From Bacillus sp. AFS006103 (GTDB taxonomy: Bacteria > Bacillota > Bacilli > Bacillales > Cytobacillaceae): a stretch of DNA of 64,000 nucleotides. The notes under the pieces were generated by a model. That model had not been told where the DNA came from, ran no database searches, and saw only the letters and a list, made by a program, of their open reading frames with translations. A program made the translations under genes and the position numbers. The stretch is from assembly GCA_002559145.1 (NCBI GenBank), contig NTXX01000077.1, forward strand, positions 1-64,000, in the 5' to 3' direction. Positions within the stretch are counted from its first letter, which is position 1, and every line of letters starts with the position of its first letter. Positions 7,697-15,700 of this stretch are shown here, piece by piece.

Positions 7697-9364
7697 TTAC
7701 CATTTACTCCATGTCTGAAATCCTTTTGAGCCTGGAGGTGCATTTTGAATGATATCGATAAACGGTATGGTGTACGCAAAAAGAATGAGGGCTGCTGCAA
7801 TTCCAAGCCATAATTTCCAGTTTTCAAATACCATTGGTGCCTTTTCCTCAAGATTCTCAGCTACCGCAACAGGGAATTCCTCTTCCCCCTTAGGTGCAAA
7901 GAAAGCAAGATTGATGAAGATGATAATAACAAGGATAATGCCTATGAATAGTATCGTTCCACCAACCGCTTGAGCAATTTGATATGGAATCCATTCTGCT
8001 GCTTGCTTGGCACCGCCGTAGGTGGAGAAAGCAGAACGTCTTGGTCCGCCAAGCAGACCTTCGAAGTGCATTGCACCAGACATGAAGACCATCCCAATAA
8101 ACCAAACCCAAGCTTGGATAATTCCTAATTTATTCATTGCTTTTGTTAATTTACGTCCGGTTAAATGTGGAACTAACCAATAAGAAATCCCAAAGAACGT
8201 TAACACTACTGATGTTGCGGCTGTTAAATGGAAATGACCTGTTACCCAAATAGTATTATGAATTACTTGGTCCATTTGGTTAGATGCATTGATAATTCCC
8301 CCCGCACCGGCAGGGATAAATGATGCCATACCGATAAATGGAACGGTAAAACGAGCATCACCCCAAGGGAGAACTTTAAACCAGCCAAACAGACCAGTTG
8401 CTCCTTTTGAGCGTCCATATCTTTCAAATGTAGCAAACAATGAGAAAGCCGTCATTAACGAAGGAATTATAACCATGAAGGTTAAAATAACCTGTAAGAA
8501 CTTCCATGCAGGGTCAATCCCCGGTTCTGTTAATTGGTGGTGAAAACCTACCGGAATCGAGAAGAGAAGGAACAAAATAAAAGACAAACGTGCTAATGAA
8601 TCAGAGAAAATTTTCCCACCGATAATTTTCGGGATAATCGCATACCAGCACATATATGCAGGTAATAACCAGAAATAAACTAATGGGTGTCCAAAATACC
8701 AGAATAGAGTACGGCTGACTAAAACATCAACTGTATCAACTAATCCAAGTGACCAAGGAAGTAATTGGAATAAAACGGTTGCAGCAACCCCAAGTGTCGC
8801 AATTATCCACATAACTGTATTAATAACAGCCATAAAGCTTAATAACGGACTTGGCTGACCAGGATTATTCTTCCTCCATTTTGCATAGGTCATAATTTGT
8901 GCGGCACCATCAATCCAACTGCCTACAATTACGAACGTTAGACCTAAGTAAAAAATCCAATGTGCCTTAAGTGGTGCATAAAAAGTGTAAAGAACCGATG
9001 CTTCTTTAAGTAAGACCATGGTTGCAGCCATTAAGGTACCGACTAACATGATCCAAAAGCCAATCCAGCCAGTTCGTCGGGCTGCGTTTGAATGACCGCC
9101 GGTTGTTCTGCTTACGGCAGCATACTGAAACCCCATAATAAAAAATGTAGTTAAAACCAATCCCATTAATACACCATGGACGGTTAAGATTTGGTAATAA
9201 TCGATGCCCCATGGAAGCTCCCATTTACCAGAACGGACAAGGGTTTGTAACAGCCCCATTAAACCGCCAAGTGCAAGAGCAGAGAAGGCCACAAAGAAGT
9301 GCGCCATTGATAGCTTAGCATCACGAGGGTCAACTTTTACTTTTGCTGCTGTAGAGTTAGCCAT
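7697..9364 (-). CDS. cbaA: ba3-type cytochrome c oxidase subunit I
   Basis: 555 residues with about 13 membrane helices, the length and sequence type of type B (ba3/b(o/a)3) heme-copper oxidases. Ligand motifs are visible: HGVLMGLVLTTF near residue 64 (low-spin heme His), FGHPLVYFWLLPAY near 224 (CuB His and nearby Tyr), HHQLTEPG near 273 (CuB His pair) and GHFHLTAATSVV near 375 (heme His). It reduces O2 to water and pumps protons with high oxygen affinity. Its ATG overlaps the last base of the subunit II stop codon (translational coupling). Third gene of a minus-strand operon whose promoter region carries Crp/Fnr-like boxes. Confidence 0.95.
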   Translation of the reverse strand: MANSTAAKVKVDPRDAKLSMAHFFVAFSALALGGLMGLLQTLVRSGKWELPWGIDYYQILTVHGVLMGLVLTTFFIMGFQYAAVSRTTGGHSNAARRTGWIGFWIMLVGTLMAATMVLLKEASVLYTFYAPLKAHWIFYLGLTFVIVGSWIDGAAQIMTYAKWRKNNPGQPSPLLSFMAVINTVMWIIATLGVAATVLFQLLPWSLGLVDTVDVLVSRTLFWYFGHPLVYFWLLPAYMCWYAIIPKIIGGKIFSDSLARLSFILFLLFSIPVGFHHQLTEPGIDPAWKFLQVILTFMVIIPSLMTAFSLFATFERYGRSKGATGLFGWFKVLPWGDARFTVPFIGMASFIPAGAGGIINASNQMDQVIHNTIWVTGHFHLTAATSVVLTFFGISYWLVPHLTGRKLTKAMNKLGIIQAWVWFIGMVFMSGAMHFEGLLGGPRRSAFSTYGGAKQAAEWIPYQIAQAVGGTILFIGIILVIIIFINLAFFAPKGEEEFPVAVAENLEEKAPMVFENWKLWLGIAAALILFAYTIPFIDIIQNAPPGSKGFQTWSKW

Positions 9365-9840
9365 TATTTTACCACCTCAATCATCGAACTCATTAAATGG
9401 TGACCTGCACCACAATATTCATTACAAACTATTAAATATTCGCCTGTCTTATCAAATGTTGTCGTATATTCGCTGACATATCCAGGCTCAAGCATCATGT
9501 TTATATTTGTTCCAGCCACTTCAAAGCCGTGGACGACGTCTTTTGTCGTGGCAATAACTTTGACCTTCGCACCAACTGGTACTTCAACTTTTAATGGATT
9601 ATACGAGAATGCTTGAGCTACATAGACTAATTCATAGTCCCAATCTTTACCTTCAACCTTATGTAATCCTGGTTTATCAAATGGTTTTGTTTGATCGACT
9701 TTATCCACATTAATCGTAGTTAAACAACTTGGCGGCTTGTTACCAAGATAGAATGCGCTTACTCCTACAACCGTTAAAAATACGACCAAAGCACTAATTC
9801 CAAAAGTTAACCAAATCTTCTCGAACTTATGCATATGCAT
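9364..9840 (-). CDS. cbaB: ba3-type cytochrome c oxidase subunit II (CuA)
   Basis: 158 residues: one N-terminal membrane anchor (about 10-33) and an extracytoplasmic cupredoxin domain with the CuA motif CNEYCGAGHHLM near residues 136-148, plus the upstream His in DVVHGFEVAG. It receives electrons from cytochrome c and passes them to subunit I. The short length and single anchor fit the ba3 rather than the aa3 class. The start MHMHKFEKIW at 9840 has AAGGGGGAAAG just upstream; an in-frame start six codons earlier has no ribosome site. It lies 21 nt after the small subunit gene. Confidence 0.95.
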   Translation of the reverse strand: MHMHKFEKIWLTFGISALVVFLTVVGVSAFYLGNKPPSCLTTINVDKVDQTKPFDKPGLHKVEGKDWDYELVYVAQAFSYNPLKVEVPVGAKVKVIATTKDVVHGFEVAGTNINMMLEPGYVSEYTTTFDKTGEYLIVCNEYCGAGHHLMSSMIEVVK

Positions 9841-9861
9841 ATTTCTTTCCCCCTTCAATCA

Positions 9862-10011
9862 TTAAAAACGTTCAACAAACAGGTAATAGACACTTACCCA
9901 AGTGACAACAATAAAAGCTCCCAATAAGAAAACAGACGCTAATGTCCCTTTAAGAGAAGAGCTGTCTTCAATTTCTGTTTTTTGATTTGTTTTAAGTTCC
10001 GCTTTCGCCAT
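9862..10011 (-). CDS. Cytochrome c oxidase subunit 2A-like small membrane protein
   Basis: 49 residues: a charged N terminus (MAKAELKTNQKTEIEDSSS) followed by one membrane helix (about 20-45, LASVFLLGAFIVVTWVSVYY) and a short tail. Length, topology and position immediately before subunit II match the third subunit (IIa, CoxIIa family) of Thermus-type ba3 oxidases, which packs against subunit I. GGGAG and a G-rich run precede the ATG. First gene of the operon cox2A-cbaB-cbaA. Assignment rests on topology and context more than on motif, so homology should be confirmed. Confidence 0.8.
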   Translation of the reverse strand: MAKAELKTNQKTEIEDSSSLKGTLASVFLLGAFIVVTWVSVYYLFVERF

Positions 10012-10137
10012 CCCCCTGCACTCCCTTCAGAGTATTGTTAAATTAATTATTAGTTCTCTTTCATAATACAAAACAATTGTTAAGAAAAAATAACAAATTT
10101 TGTAGTTCACAAAATGTTCATTCCTCAGATATCTACT

Positions 10138-10180
10138 ATGTTAATATTATAAAACTGATGCAACAGTGATTTATATCACA
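10138..10180 (-). promoter_or_regulatory. Candidate Crp/Fnr-dependent promoter of the ba3 oxidase operon
   Basis: On the minus strand TGTGATATAAATCACT (10180-10165; 9 of 10 half-site matches) is centred 29.5 bp before a weak -10-like TAACAT (10143-10138), the same geometry as the NO-cluster promoters. A better -10, TATAAT, at 10151-10146 would place the box over the -35 region instead and imply repression. Sequence alone does not decide. A perfect TGTGA-N4-TCACA palindrome follows at 10208-10221. Confidence 0.5.
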
Positions 10181-10359
10181 ATCACCAGGGGGTATTTGTG
10201 ACCAAAATGTGAACTATCACACTTTACCTGTGATAAAAGTAATTGAATATTGCCTTACTCAAGAAAGTGAATAACTTTTTAGAATTGTGTCACACTTTGA
10301 GAGCCTCTAAATATGATAGTAATAAATTTATATTTTCCTTCAGAAAAGAGTGTGTTTTT

Positions 10360-10485
10360 GTGGAAAAATATTATTGTGATCGTTGCCGCCTTCTGTATAA
10401 TGATGTAGAAATCTGTAAAATCTGTGGGGCATTAGTGAAGAATAAAATTAAAATTGAGGTTCAAAAACAACCAGATAAAAAATAA
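10360..10485 (+). CDS. Small zinc-ribbon-like protein
   Basis: 41 residues if the GTG at 10360 is used: VEKYYCDRCRLLYNDVEICK followed by ICGALVKNK, i.e. two CXXC pairs 13 residues apart, a zinc-ribbon pattern. The frame stays open upstream to a TTG at 10243 (80 residues), but that extension is not protein-like in composition and lacks a ribosome site. AAAGAG lies about 10 nt before the GTG, which is weak. A hairpin follows. No family recognised. The frame could be fortuitous, but the spaced CXXC pairs argue for a real gene. Confidence 0.45.
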   Translation: MEKYYCDRCRLLYNDVEICKICGALVKNKIKIEVQKQPDKK

Positions 10486-10579
10486 GACGAAAGAAGCATG
10501 TGATTGCTTCTGCTATGCTTTTTGCTTCGAATTTTAAAAATGGAAATCATTAGCTAGTGAATGAAATTATTATCCATTA

Positions 10580-10643
10580 TATAATTTAAGAGCACAGCAA
10601 CAACCTTCAAAACGTTTGCTTCCCCTCAAGGGAAGCTTTTTTT
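10580..10643 (+). terminator. Terminator hairpin upstream of bpsA, possible short transcript
   Basis: Stem GCTTCCC/GGGAAGC (10618-10624 and 10630-10636) followed by seven T is a strong intrinsic terminator. No gene ends here: the closest upstream stop is at 10485. A TATAAT at 10580-10585 only 33 nt before the stem could start a transcript of about 50 nt, and there is no good -35. It may instead end readthrough from the 10360 gene. The rest of 10486-10718 contains a weaker hairpin near 10508-10528 and no other feature I can support. Confidence 0.55.
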
Positions 10644-10718
10644 ATGCCTTTTAACACTAACGAATAATTACCATTAATTTGGAAAGAGTAACCTTACATA
10701 GATTGAAGGAGCAAATAC

Positions 10719-11807
10719 ATGCCTACGATTATTTCTGTTGCTGAGGTTATACCGCCGTTTGAAGTGAACCAAAATCAAGCATCTGAATTTGCAAGAGAGC
10801 TTTTCGCTGATTCCTTTAAGGATATTGAAAGGCTTTTACGGGCTTTTCAAAATGGTCAAATTGAAAAAAGGCATTTCGTTAAAAATCTTGATTGGTTTAA
10901 AGAAGATCACACTTTTGAAGAAAAAAATTCAGCCTACATTGAAGCTGCGTGCACTTTAGGAAAAGAAGCTGTCGAGAAATGTTTACATAATACAGACTTT
11001 TTAAAAAGGAATATTCCCTATCAAGAAATAGATATGATTTTTTATATTTCAACCACCGGAATCGCCACTCCTAGTATAGAAGCAAGAATTATGAACCTCC
11101 TGCCGTTTAATTCGCACACAAAGAGGGTACCGATTTGGGGACTTGGCTGTGCAGGTGGTGCTGTTGGAATGTCGAGAGCCTATGAATATTGCCTGGCCTT
11201 TCCAAAAGCAAAGGTACTTGTCCTCTCAGTTGAACTCTGCAGCTTAACCTTTCAGCGCAATGATCTTTCCAAAAGTAATTTAATTGGTACTTCTTTGTTT
11301 GCCGATGGTGTAGCTTGTGCATTGGTTTGCGGTGATGAATCAAATATTGCAGATTTTAGGAAGAAGGCGACGTCACCGTCCATCATAGCAACACAGTCCA
11401 CTCTGATGCCGAACTCCTTAGATGTGATGGGCTGGGATATTAGGAGTACAGGTCTGTTTGTCGTATTTTCTCGGGATATCCCCAAAATCATAGAGGATTG
11501 GTTAAAGCCGAATGTAAGTGAATTTTTAGCAGAACATCAAATCAATCTTGAAAAAATTGACTATTTTATTGCCCATCCGGGTGGGAAAAAAGTGATCGAT
11601 GCCTATGTAAAATCATTAGAGATACCGAGTTCAATGACTGATGTTTCGCTTGAAGTGTTAAGACAGTTTGGCAATATGTCTTCCACAACGATATTTTATG
11701 TGCTGAAGCGTTACCTGGAGATGGATATTCCTCAGGATGCGATAGGACTTGGTACCGCGCTTGGACCAGGTTTTAGTTCAGAACTGCTTTTGTTTAGGTG
11801 GGTATAA
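10719..11807 (+). CDS. bpsA: Type III polyketide synthase (chalcone synthase-like)
   Basis: 362 residues, the normal length of bacterial type III PKS. The catalytic triad of the thiolase fold is visible: Cys in GLGCAGGAVGMSRA (about 144), His in FIAHPGGKKV (about 285) and Asn in FGNMSSTT (about 318). The B. subtilis orthologue BpsA condenses long-chain acyl-CoA with malonyl-CoA into alkylpyrones/alkylresorcinols. The next gene, whose ribosome site lies in the end of this one, encodes the matching methyltransferase, and dynA follows as in B. subtilis. Good ribosome site GAAGGAG about 7 nt before the ATG. Confidence 0.95.
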   Translation: MPTIISVAEVIPPFEVNQNQASEFARELFADSFKDIERLLRAFQNGQIEKRHFVKNLDWFKEDHTFEEKNSAYIEAACTLGKEAVEKCLHNTDFLKRNIPYQEIDMIFYISTTGIATPSIEARIMNLLPFNSHTKRVPIWGLGCAGGAVGMSRAYEYCLAFPKAKVLVLSVELCSLTFQRNDLSKSNLIGTSLFADGVACALVCGDESNIADFRKKATSPSIIATQSTLMPNSLDVMGWDIRSTGLFVVFSRDIPKIIEDWLKPNVSEFLAEHQINLEKIDYFIAHPGGKKVIDAYVKSLEIPSSMTDVSLEVLRQFGNMSSTTIFYVLKRYLEMDIPQDAIGLGTALGPGFSSELLLFRWV

Positions 11808-11811
11808 AAAA

Positions 11812-12387
11812 ATGACCGATATTTTCTCATTTCTGCTGTTAGTTGGATTCATTGTTATTCAGCGGTTATTTGAACTTAGAATTGCAAAAAGTAATGAAAA
11901 ATGGATGAAGCAGCGAGGGGCCGTTGAATTTGGAGAAAAGCATTACCGCTATATGGTGATGATGCATTTGTTCTTCTTTCTCTTCTTAAGTTGTGAAAAG
12001 GTTTTTAGGAATCAGGGGCTTTCTCCTTTTTGGGGCATCCTAATTATTCTTTTTCTAGTTGCCCAGTTATTCAGGATTTGGGCAATTACCTCGCTTGGAA
12101 GGTTCTGGAATACAAAGATCATTGTGTTAAGAAATGCAAGTGTGATCAGAAAGGGACCTTACTGTTTTATCAAGCATCCTAATTATTTTGTTGTAGCGGT
12201 TGAACTGGCAGTTGTACCATTAATGTTCAACGCCTTTTTAACAGCAGGTTTATTTACACTATTAAATATCATAATGCTGATGATTCGGATCCCTGAGGAG
12301 GAAAAGGCGCTAAAGGAACTGACGGAATATGAAGGATCATTTAAAGATTGTAATCGGTTTCTTCCCAATATTGTTAAAAAAGTGTGA
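11812..12387 (+). CDS. bpsB: Isoprenylcysteine carboxyl methyltransferase family protein (alkylpyrone methyltransferase)
   Basis: 191 residues, an integral membrane protein of the ICMT family with about 4-5 helices and the C-terminal cofactor-binding signature GPYCFIKHPNYFVVAVEL (about residues 115-132) and a late ...RIPEEEKAL. The B. subtilis orthologue YpbQ/BpsB O-methylates the alkylpyrones made by BpsA. Start at 11812, 4 nt after the bpsA stop; the ribosome site AGGTGGG is inside the end of bpsA, so the two are translationally linked. The upstream frame overlapping bpsA is discarded for that reason. Confidence 0.93.
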   Translation: MTDIFSFLLLVGFIVIQRLFELRIAKSNEKWMKQRGAVEFGEKHYRYMVMMHLFFFLFLSCEKVFRNQGLSPFWGILIILFLVAQLFRIWAITSLGRFWNTKIIVLRNASVIRKGPYCFIKHPNYFVVAVELAVVPLMFNAFLTAGLFTLLNIIMLMIRIPEEEKALKELTEYEGSFKDCNRFLPNIVKKV

Positions 12388-12404
12388 CAATTTTTAGAGG
12401 TCTA

Positions 12405-12458
12405 TTGAAAATGATTATCACCTATGTTAAACTTTGATTATCGATGAAAATCATTCTC
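12405..12458 (+). promoter_or_regulatory. Promoter with two Fur-box-like sites
   Basis: A sigma-A-like promoter, TTGAAA (12405-12410), 17-bp spacer, TAAACT (12428-12433), is overlapped by GAAAATGATTATCAC (12407-12421). A second site, GATGAAAATCATTCTC (12443-12458), covers the expected start point. Both match the Fur consensus GATAATGATAATCATTATC in its core (ATGATTATC; GAAAATCATTCTC). Placement over -35/spacer and +1 is that of a strong repressor arrangement. Read from sequence; Fur binding is inference. Confidence 0.7.
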
Positions 12459-12488
12459 AACGAGAGTCTGATAAGGAAGGTGTTACAA

Positions 12489-12569
12489 TTGACTTTTGCT
12501 TTAGTTGGCGGAACGGTTATTATTTATGCATTTGTCATGAAGCACGTCTTAAAAAACGTTACACATTAA
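12489..12569 (+). CDS. Small membrane peptide under Fur-like control
   Basis: 26 residues: MTFALVGGTVIIYAFVMK and a basic C terminus (KHVLKNVTH), i.e. one short membrane segment followed by positively charged residues. The TTG start has an almost perfect ribosome site, AAGGAAGGTG, 6 nt upstream. The gene is bracketed by a promoter with two Fur-like boxes and a strong terminator 17 nt downstream, a complete single-gene unit. It resembles in style the small Fur-controlled basic proteins of Bacillus but I do not recognise it as any of them. A 75-residue overlapping frame (12434-12661) lacks a ribosome site and crosses the terminator. Confidence 0.65.
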   Translation: MTFALVGGTVIIYAFVMKHVLKNVTH

Positions 12570-12585
12570 ATGAATACTTTTTCGT

Positions 12586-12622
12586 GAGCCAGGGTCCTTC
12601 ACCTTGGCTCTTTGTCGTTTTA
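12586..12622 (+). terminator. Terminator after the Fur-controlled small peptide
   Basis: 10-bp stem GAGCCAGGGT/ACCTTGGCTC with one G-T pair and a 5-nt loop, followed by TTTGTCGTTTT. It separates the peptide unit from dynA, which must then have its own promoter or rely on readthrough. Confidence 0.8.
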
Positions 12623-12723
12623 GGGAGAAATTTGTTTATAGTAATAGCCGTGTCAAGATAGGAAAAGTTTGAATTATCGTATAAAATAAAAAATATTACA
12701 AAGTTGTTAAGGGGAATAAGTAA

Positions 12724-15700
12724 ATGGTGAAAACAGCCGATCAGAAAGCAGACATCCAAACACTAAAAACAAAAATCGTTTCAATATACGAATATCTATC
12801 CAAACAAGCGGATTATGATCATGCAGAAAAGGTTAAACAACTAGCAATAAAGCTGAAGGACAGAGAGTTTATGATTGCATTCTGCGGCCATTTCTCCGCA
12901 GGGAAATCGACAATGATTAATCAGCTCGTTGGAGAGAATTTACTTCCAGCTAGCCCAATTCCAACAAGTGCAAATTTAGTGAAGGTGAAGGCAGGAGAGG
13001 AATATGCAAAGGTCTTTTTCAAAAATGAGAAGCCGCGCATCTATTTAGCACCTTATAATTATGAAATTGTTAAGAATTATTGCAAAGATGGCGACCAAAT
13101 TGAAGAAATTGAGATTAGTCATAGTGACACAGGGCTACCCGCCAATACGGTAATAATGGATACACCCGGAATTGATTCTGCTGATGACGCCCACCGAATA
13201 GCTACCGAATCGGCCCTTCATCTTGCCGATATCATTCTTTATGTCATGGATTATAATCATGTCCAAGCAGAGTTGAATTTTTTATTTACAAAGGAACTAA
13301 CCCAAGCTGGAAAAGAAGTTTACTTAGTAATCAACCAAATTGATAAACATAATGAGGAAGAGTTGAGCTTCATTGAGTTTCAAAGTAGTGTGGTGGATTC
13401 GTTTGCATCATGGGGAGTGAAACCGGCTCGGATTTTTTATACATCATTGAAGAATGAGGATCAACCTTTTAATCAATTCAAAGATCTTAAACAATTTATT
13501 GCCGAAAAATTGGAGTCAAAGGACCAATTATTAGTTCCATCCATTTTTCATTCCTTAAAAAAAATTACCCAAGATCATCTCGCTCATAGCAATAAGCAGG
13601 ATGAGATTGAGCTAAGTCCCATTCTTGAGATATTGAATGAGTTATCTGAGGAAGAAAGAAGAGAATTGTCCAATGCTTCTCGAGAACTGGAAGGGAACCT
13701 TACGACTTTAAAAGAGGGGGCAGCCGTAACTGAGAAGGAATTTGATCACCAAATTGCCCAAATACTGAAAAATGCGTACCTAATGCCTTTTCAAACCAGA
13801 GAGTTAGCTGAGCGCTATTTGGAATCCTGCCAGCCGGAATACAAAGTGGGATTCTTATTTTCTAAGCAAAAGACGTTGGATGAGAAAAAGCTGAGGCTCG
13901 AAAGCTTCCATCATGATATTCTTGATAAAACAAAATCTCAGCTGGAGTGGCATATACGCGAATTTTTGCTGCGCATTTTAAAGGAAACGGGTCTAAACGC
14001 GAGGGAATTACAAAGCTTGGCACAATCTTATTCCATCGATGTTCAGGCAAACCTTTTATCAGAAACAGTAAAGTCCGGTGCACGAGTATCGGGAGAATAT
14101 GTTCTACATTACACAGAAGATGTGGCCAATGAAATTAAAAAAATTGCGCGACAAAACCTGGCGCTTTTTAAAGAAGAGTTCTTAGAAGCCTTAAGACAAC
14201 AAACAGCACAATTAATAGAACAGTATGAACAGGATAAGACCAAAAACGGGAGATATATTGATGCCTTAACAGTGCTGACAAATTATCAAAATAAAGCTAA
14301 ATTGAAAGAAACCAAGATTGAAGAGTTATTAACAAAAGATGAAATCTTCCAAGAAGATCTTCATCATCTATTTAGCCAAGACGAAAAAGAGTATGAAGTG
14401 GTCAGGACACAGGAGAAAATGTCAGAGAACGGAAGAAGCATGAATAGGAACAGTTTAAAAATTGATGATGTCAATATGCCTTCGTTCAATGAACTTAAGC
14501 TTCCATCCTCAGGTGATCATTTAGAGCAAACCGTGGAACGGCTTCAAAAAACGTCATCTTTAATCCAAGACCTTCCGGGTTTTCGGAAGCTGTCTAAAGA
14601 TCTAGTCGATAAAGCAGAAAGACTCGAAAACAAGGGCTTTACGGTGGCATTATTTGGTGCATTCAGTGCCGGTAAATCTTCATTTGCGAATGCGCTTATG
14701 GGTGCTAAGATTCTGCCTGTTTCACCAAATCCAACTACCGCTGCCATTAATAAAATTAAACCTGTTACGGAGACCCATCCGCATGGCACCGTGCTTGTTA
14801 AATTTAAGGAAGCAGCTGCGATGCTTGAGGATGTTAATCGCTCATTGAGAGTGTTTGAACTTCAGGCAGAGGATTTTGAGGGGGCTGCCAAAAAAATTAA
14901 CGAGATGATCCTTCAAGATGGGCAGGATGGCGGTGTCTTAGAGAAGACACATTTTGCATTCTTACAGGCATTCACTAGAGGATATCAAGCGTTTGGAAAT
15001 TTATTAGGAACAATACTTGAAACAGACGTAAGTGAATTTACCGAATTCGTGGCAAATGAAGAAAAATCCTGTTACGTCGAATGGATTGAGCTCTACTATG
15101 ATTGTGAGTTGACCAAAAAAGGGATCACACTTGTTGATACACCCGGAGCTGATTCAATCAATGCCCGCCATACAGGTGTTGCATTTGATTACATTAAAAA
15201 TTCAGATGCCTGTTTTTTTGTTACCTATTACAATCATGCTTTTTCGAAAGCCGACCGTGAATTTTTAATTCAGCTTGGACGGGTAAAGGAATCCTTTCAA
15301 ATGGATAAATTGTTCTTTATTATTAACGCAATTGACCTTGCTGAGAATGAAGATGAAAAGGACACAGTTCTTGATTATGTCGAGGAACAACTCGGCAAAT
15401 ATGGAATAAGAAATCCCCATCTGTATCCTGTATCAAGTTTGCAAGCATTAAAAGAAAAGGTTACGCAAAATCCACATTCGGAATCGGGAATGGCTAACTT
15501 TGAGCAGGCCTTTTATCATTTTATTACCAATGAATTAACGGAAATGGCTATTACTTCAGCTGAAAAGGAAATAACCCGTGTCTATGATTTAATTGATAAA
15601 CTTATCAAAAGTTCACTGGAAGACCAATCGGTAAAAGAGAAGAAACGCGACACGATTGAAAAACAAAAAGCAAGAATCTTAGTATTATTACAAGGCCAAA

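Noticed and set aside
7890-8111. Open frames inside the ba3 subunit I gene and similar frames inside cydABDC, norZ and the dynamin gene
   Set aside because: They overlap well-supported genes in other frames, lack ribosome sites and have low-complexity or Cys/Ser-rich composition typical of shadow frames.
10243-10359. Upstream extension of the zinc-ribbon frame
   Set aside because: Starts at a TTG without ribosome site; composition changes at 10360, where the protein-like part begins.
12434-12661. 75-residue open frame overlapping the Fur-type unit
   Set aside because: It lacks a ribosome site, runs through the Fur box and the terminator hairpin, and is not protein-like. The 26-codon frame has the ribosome site.
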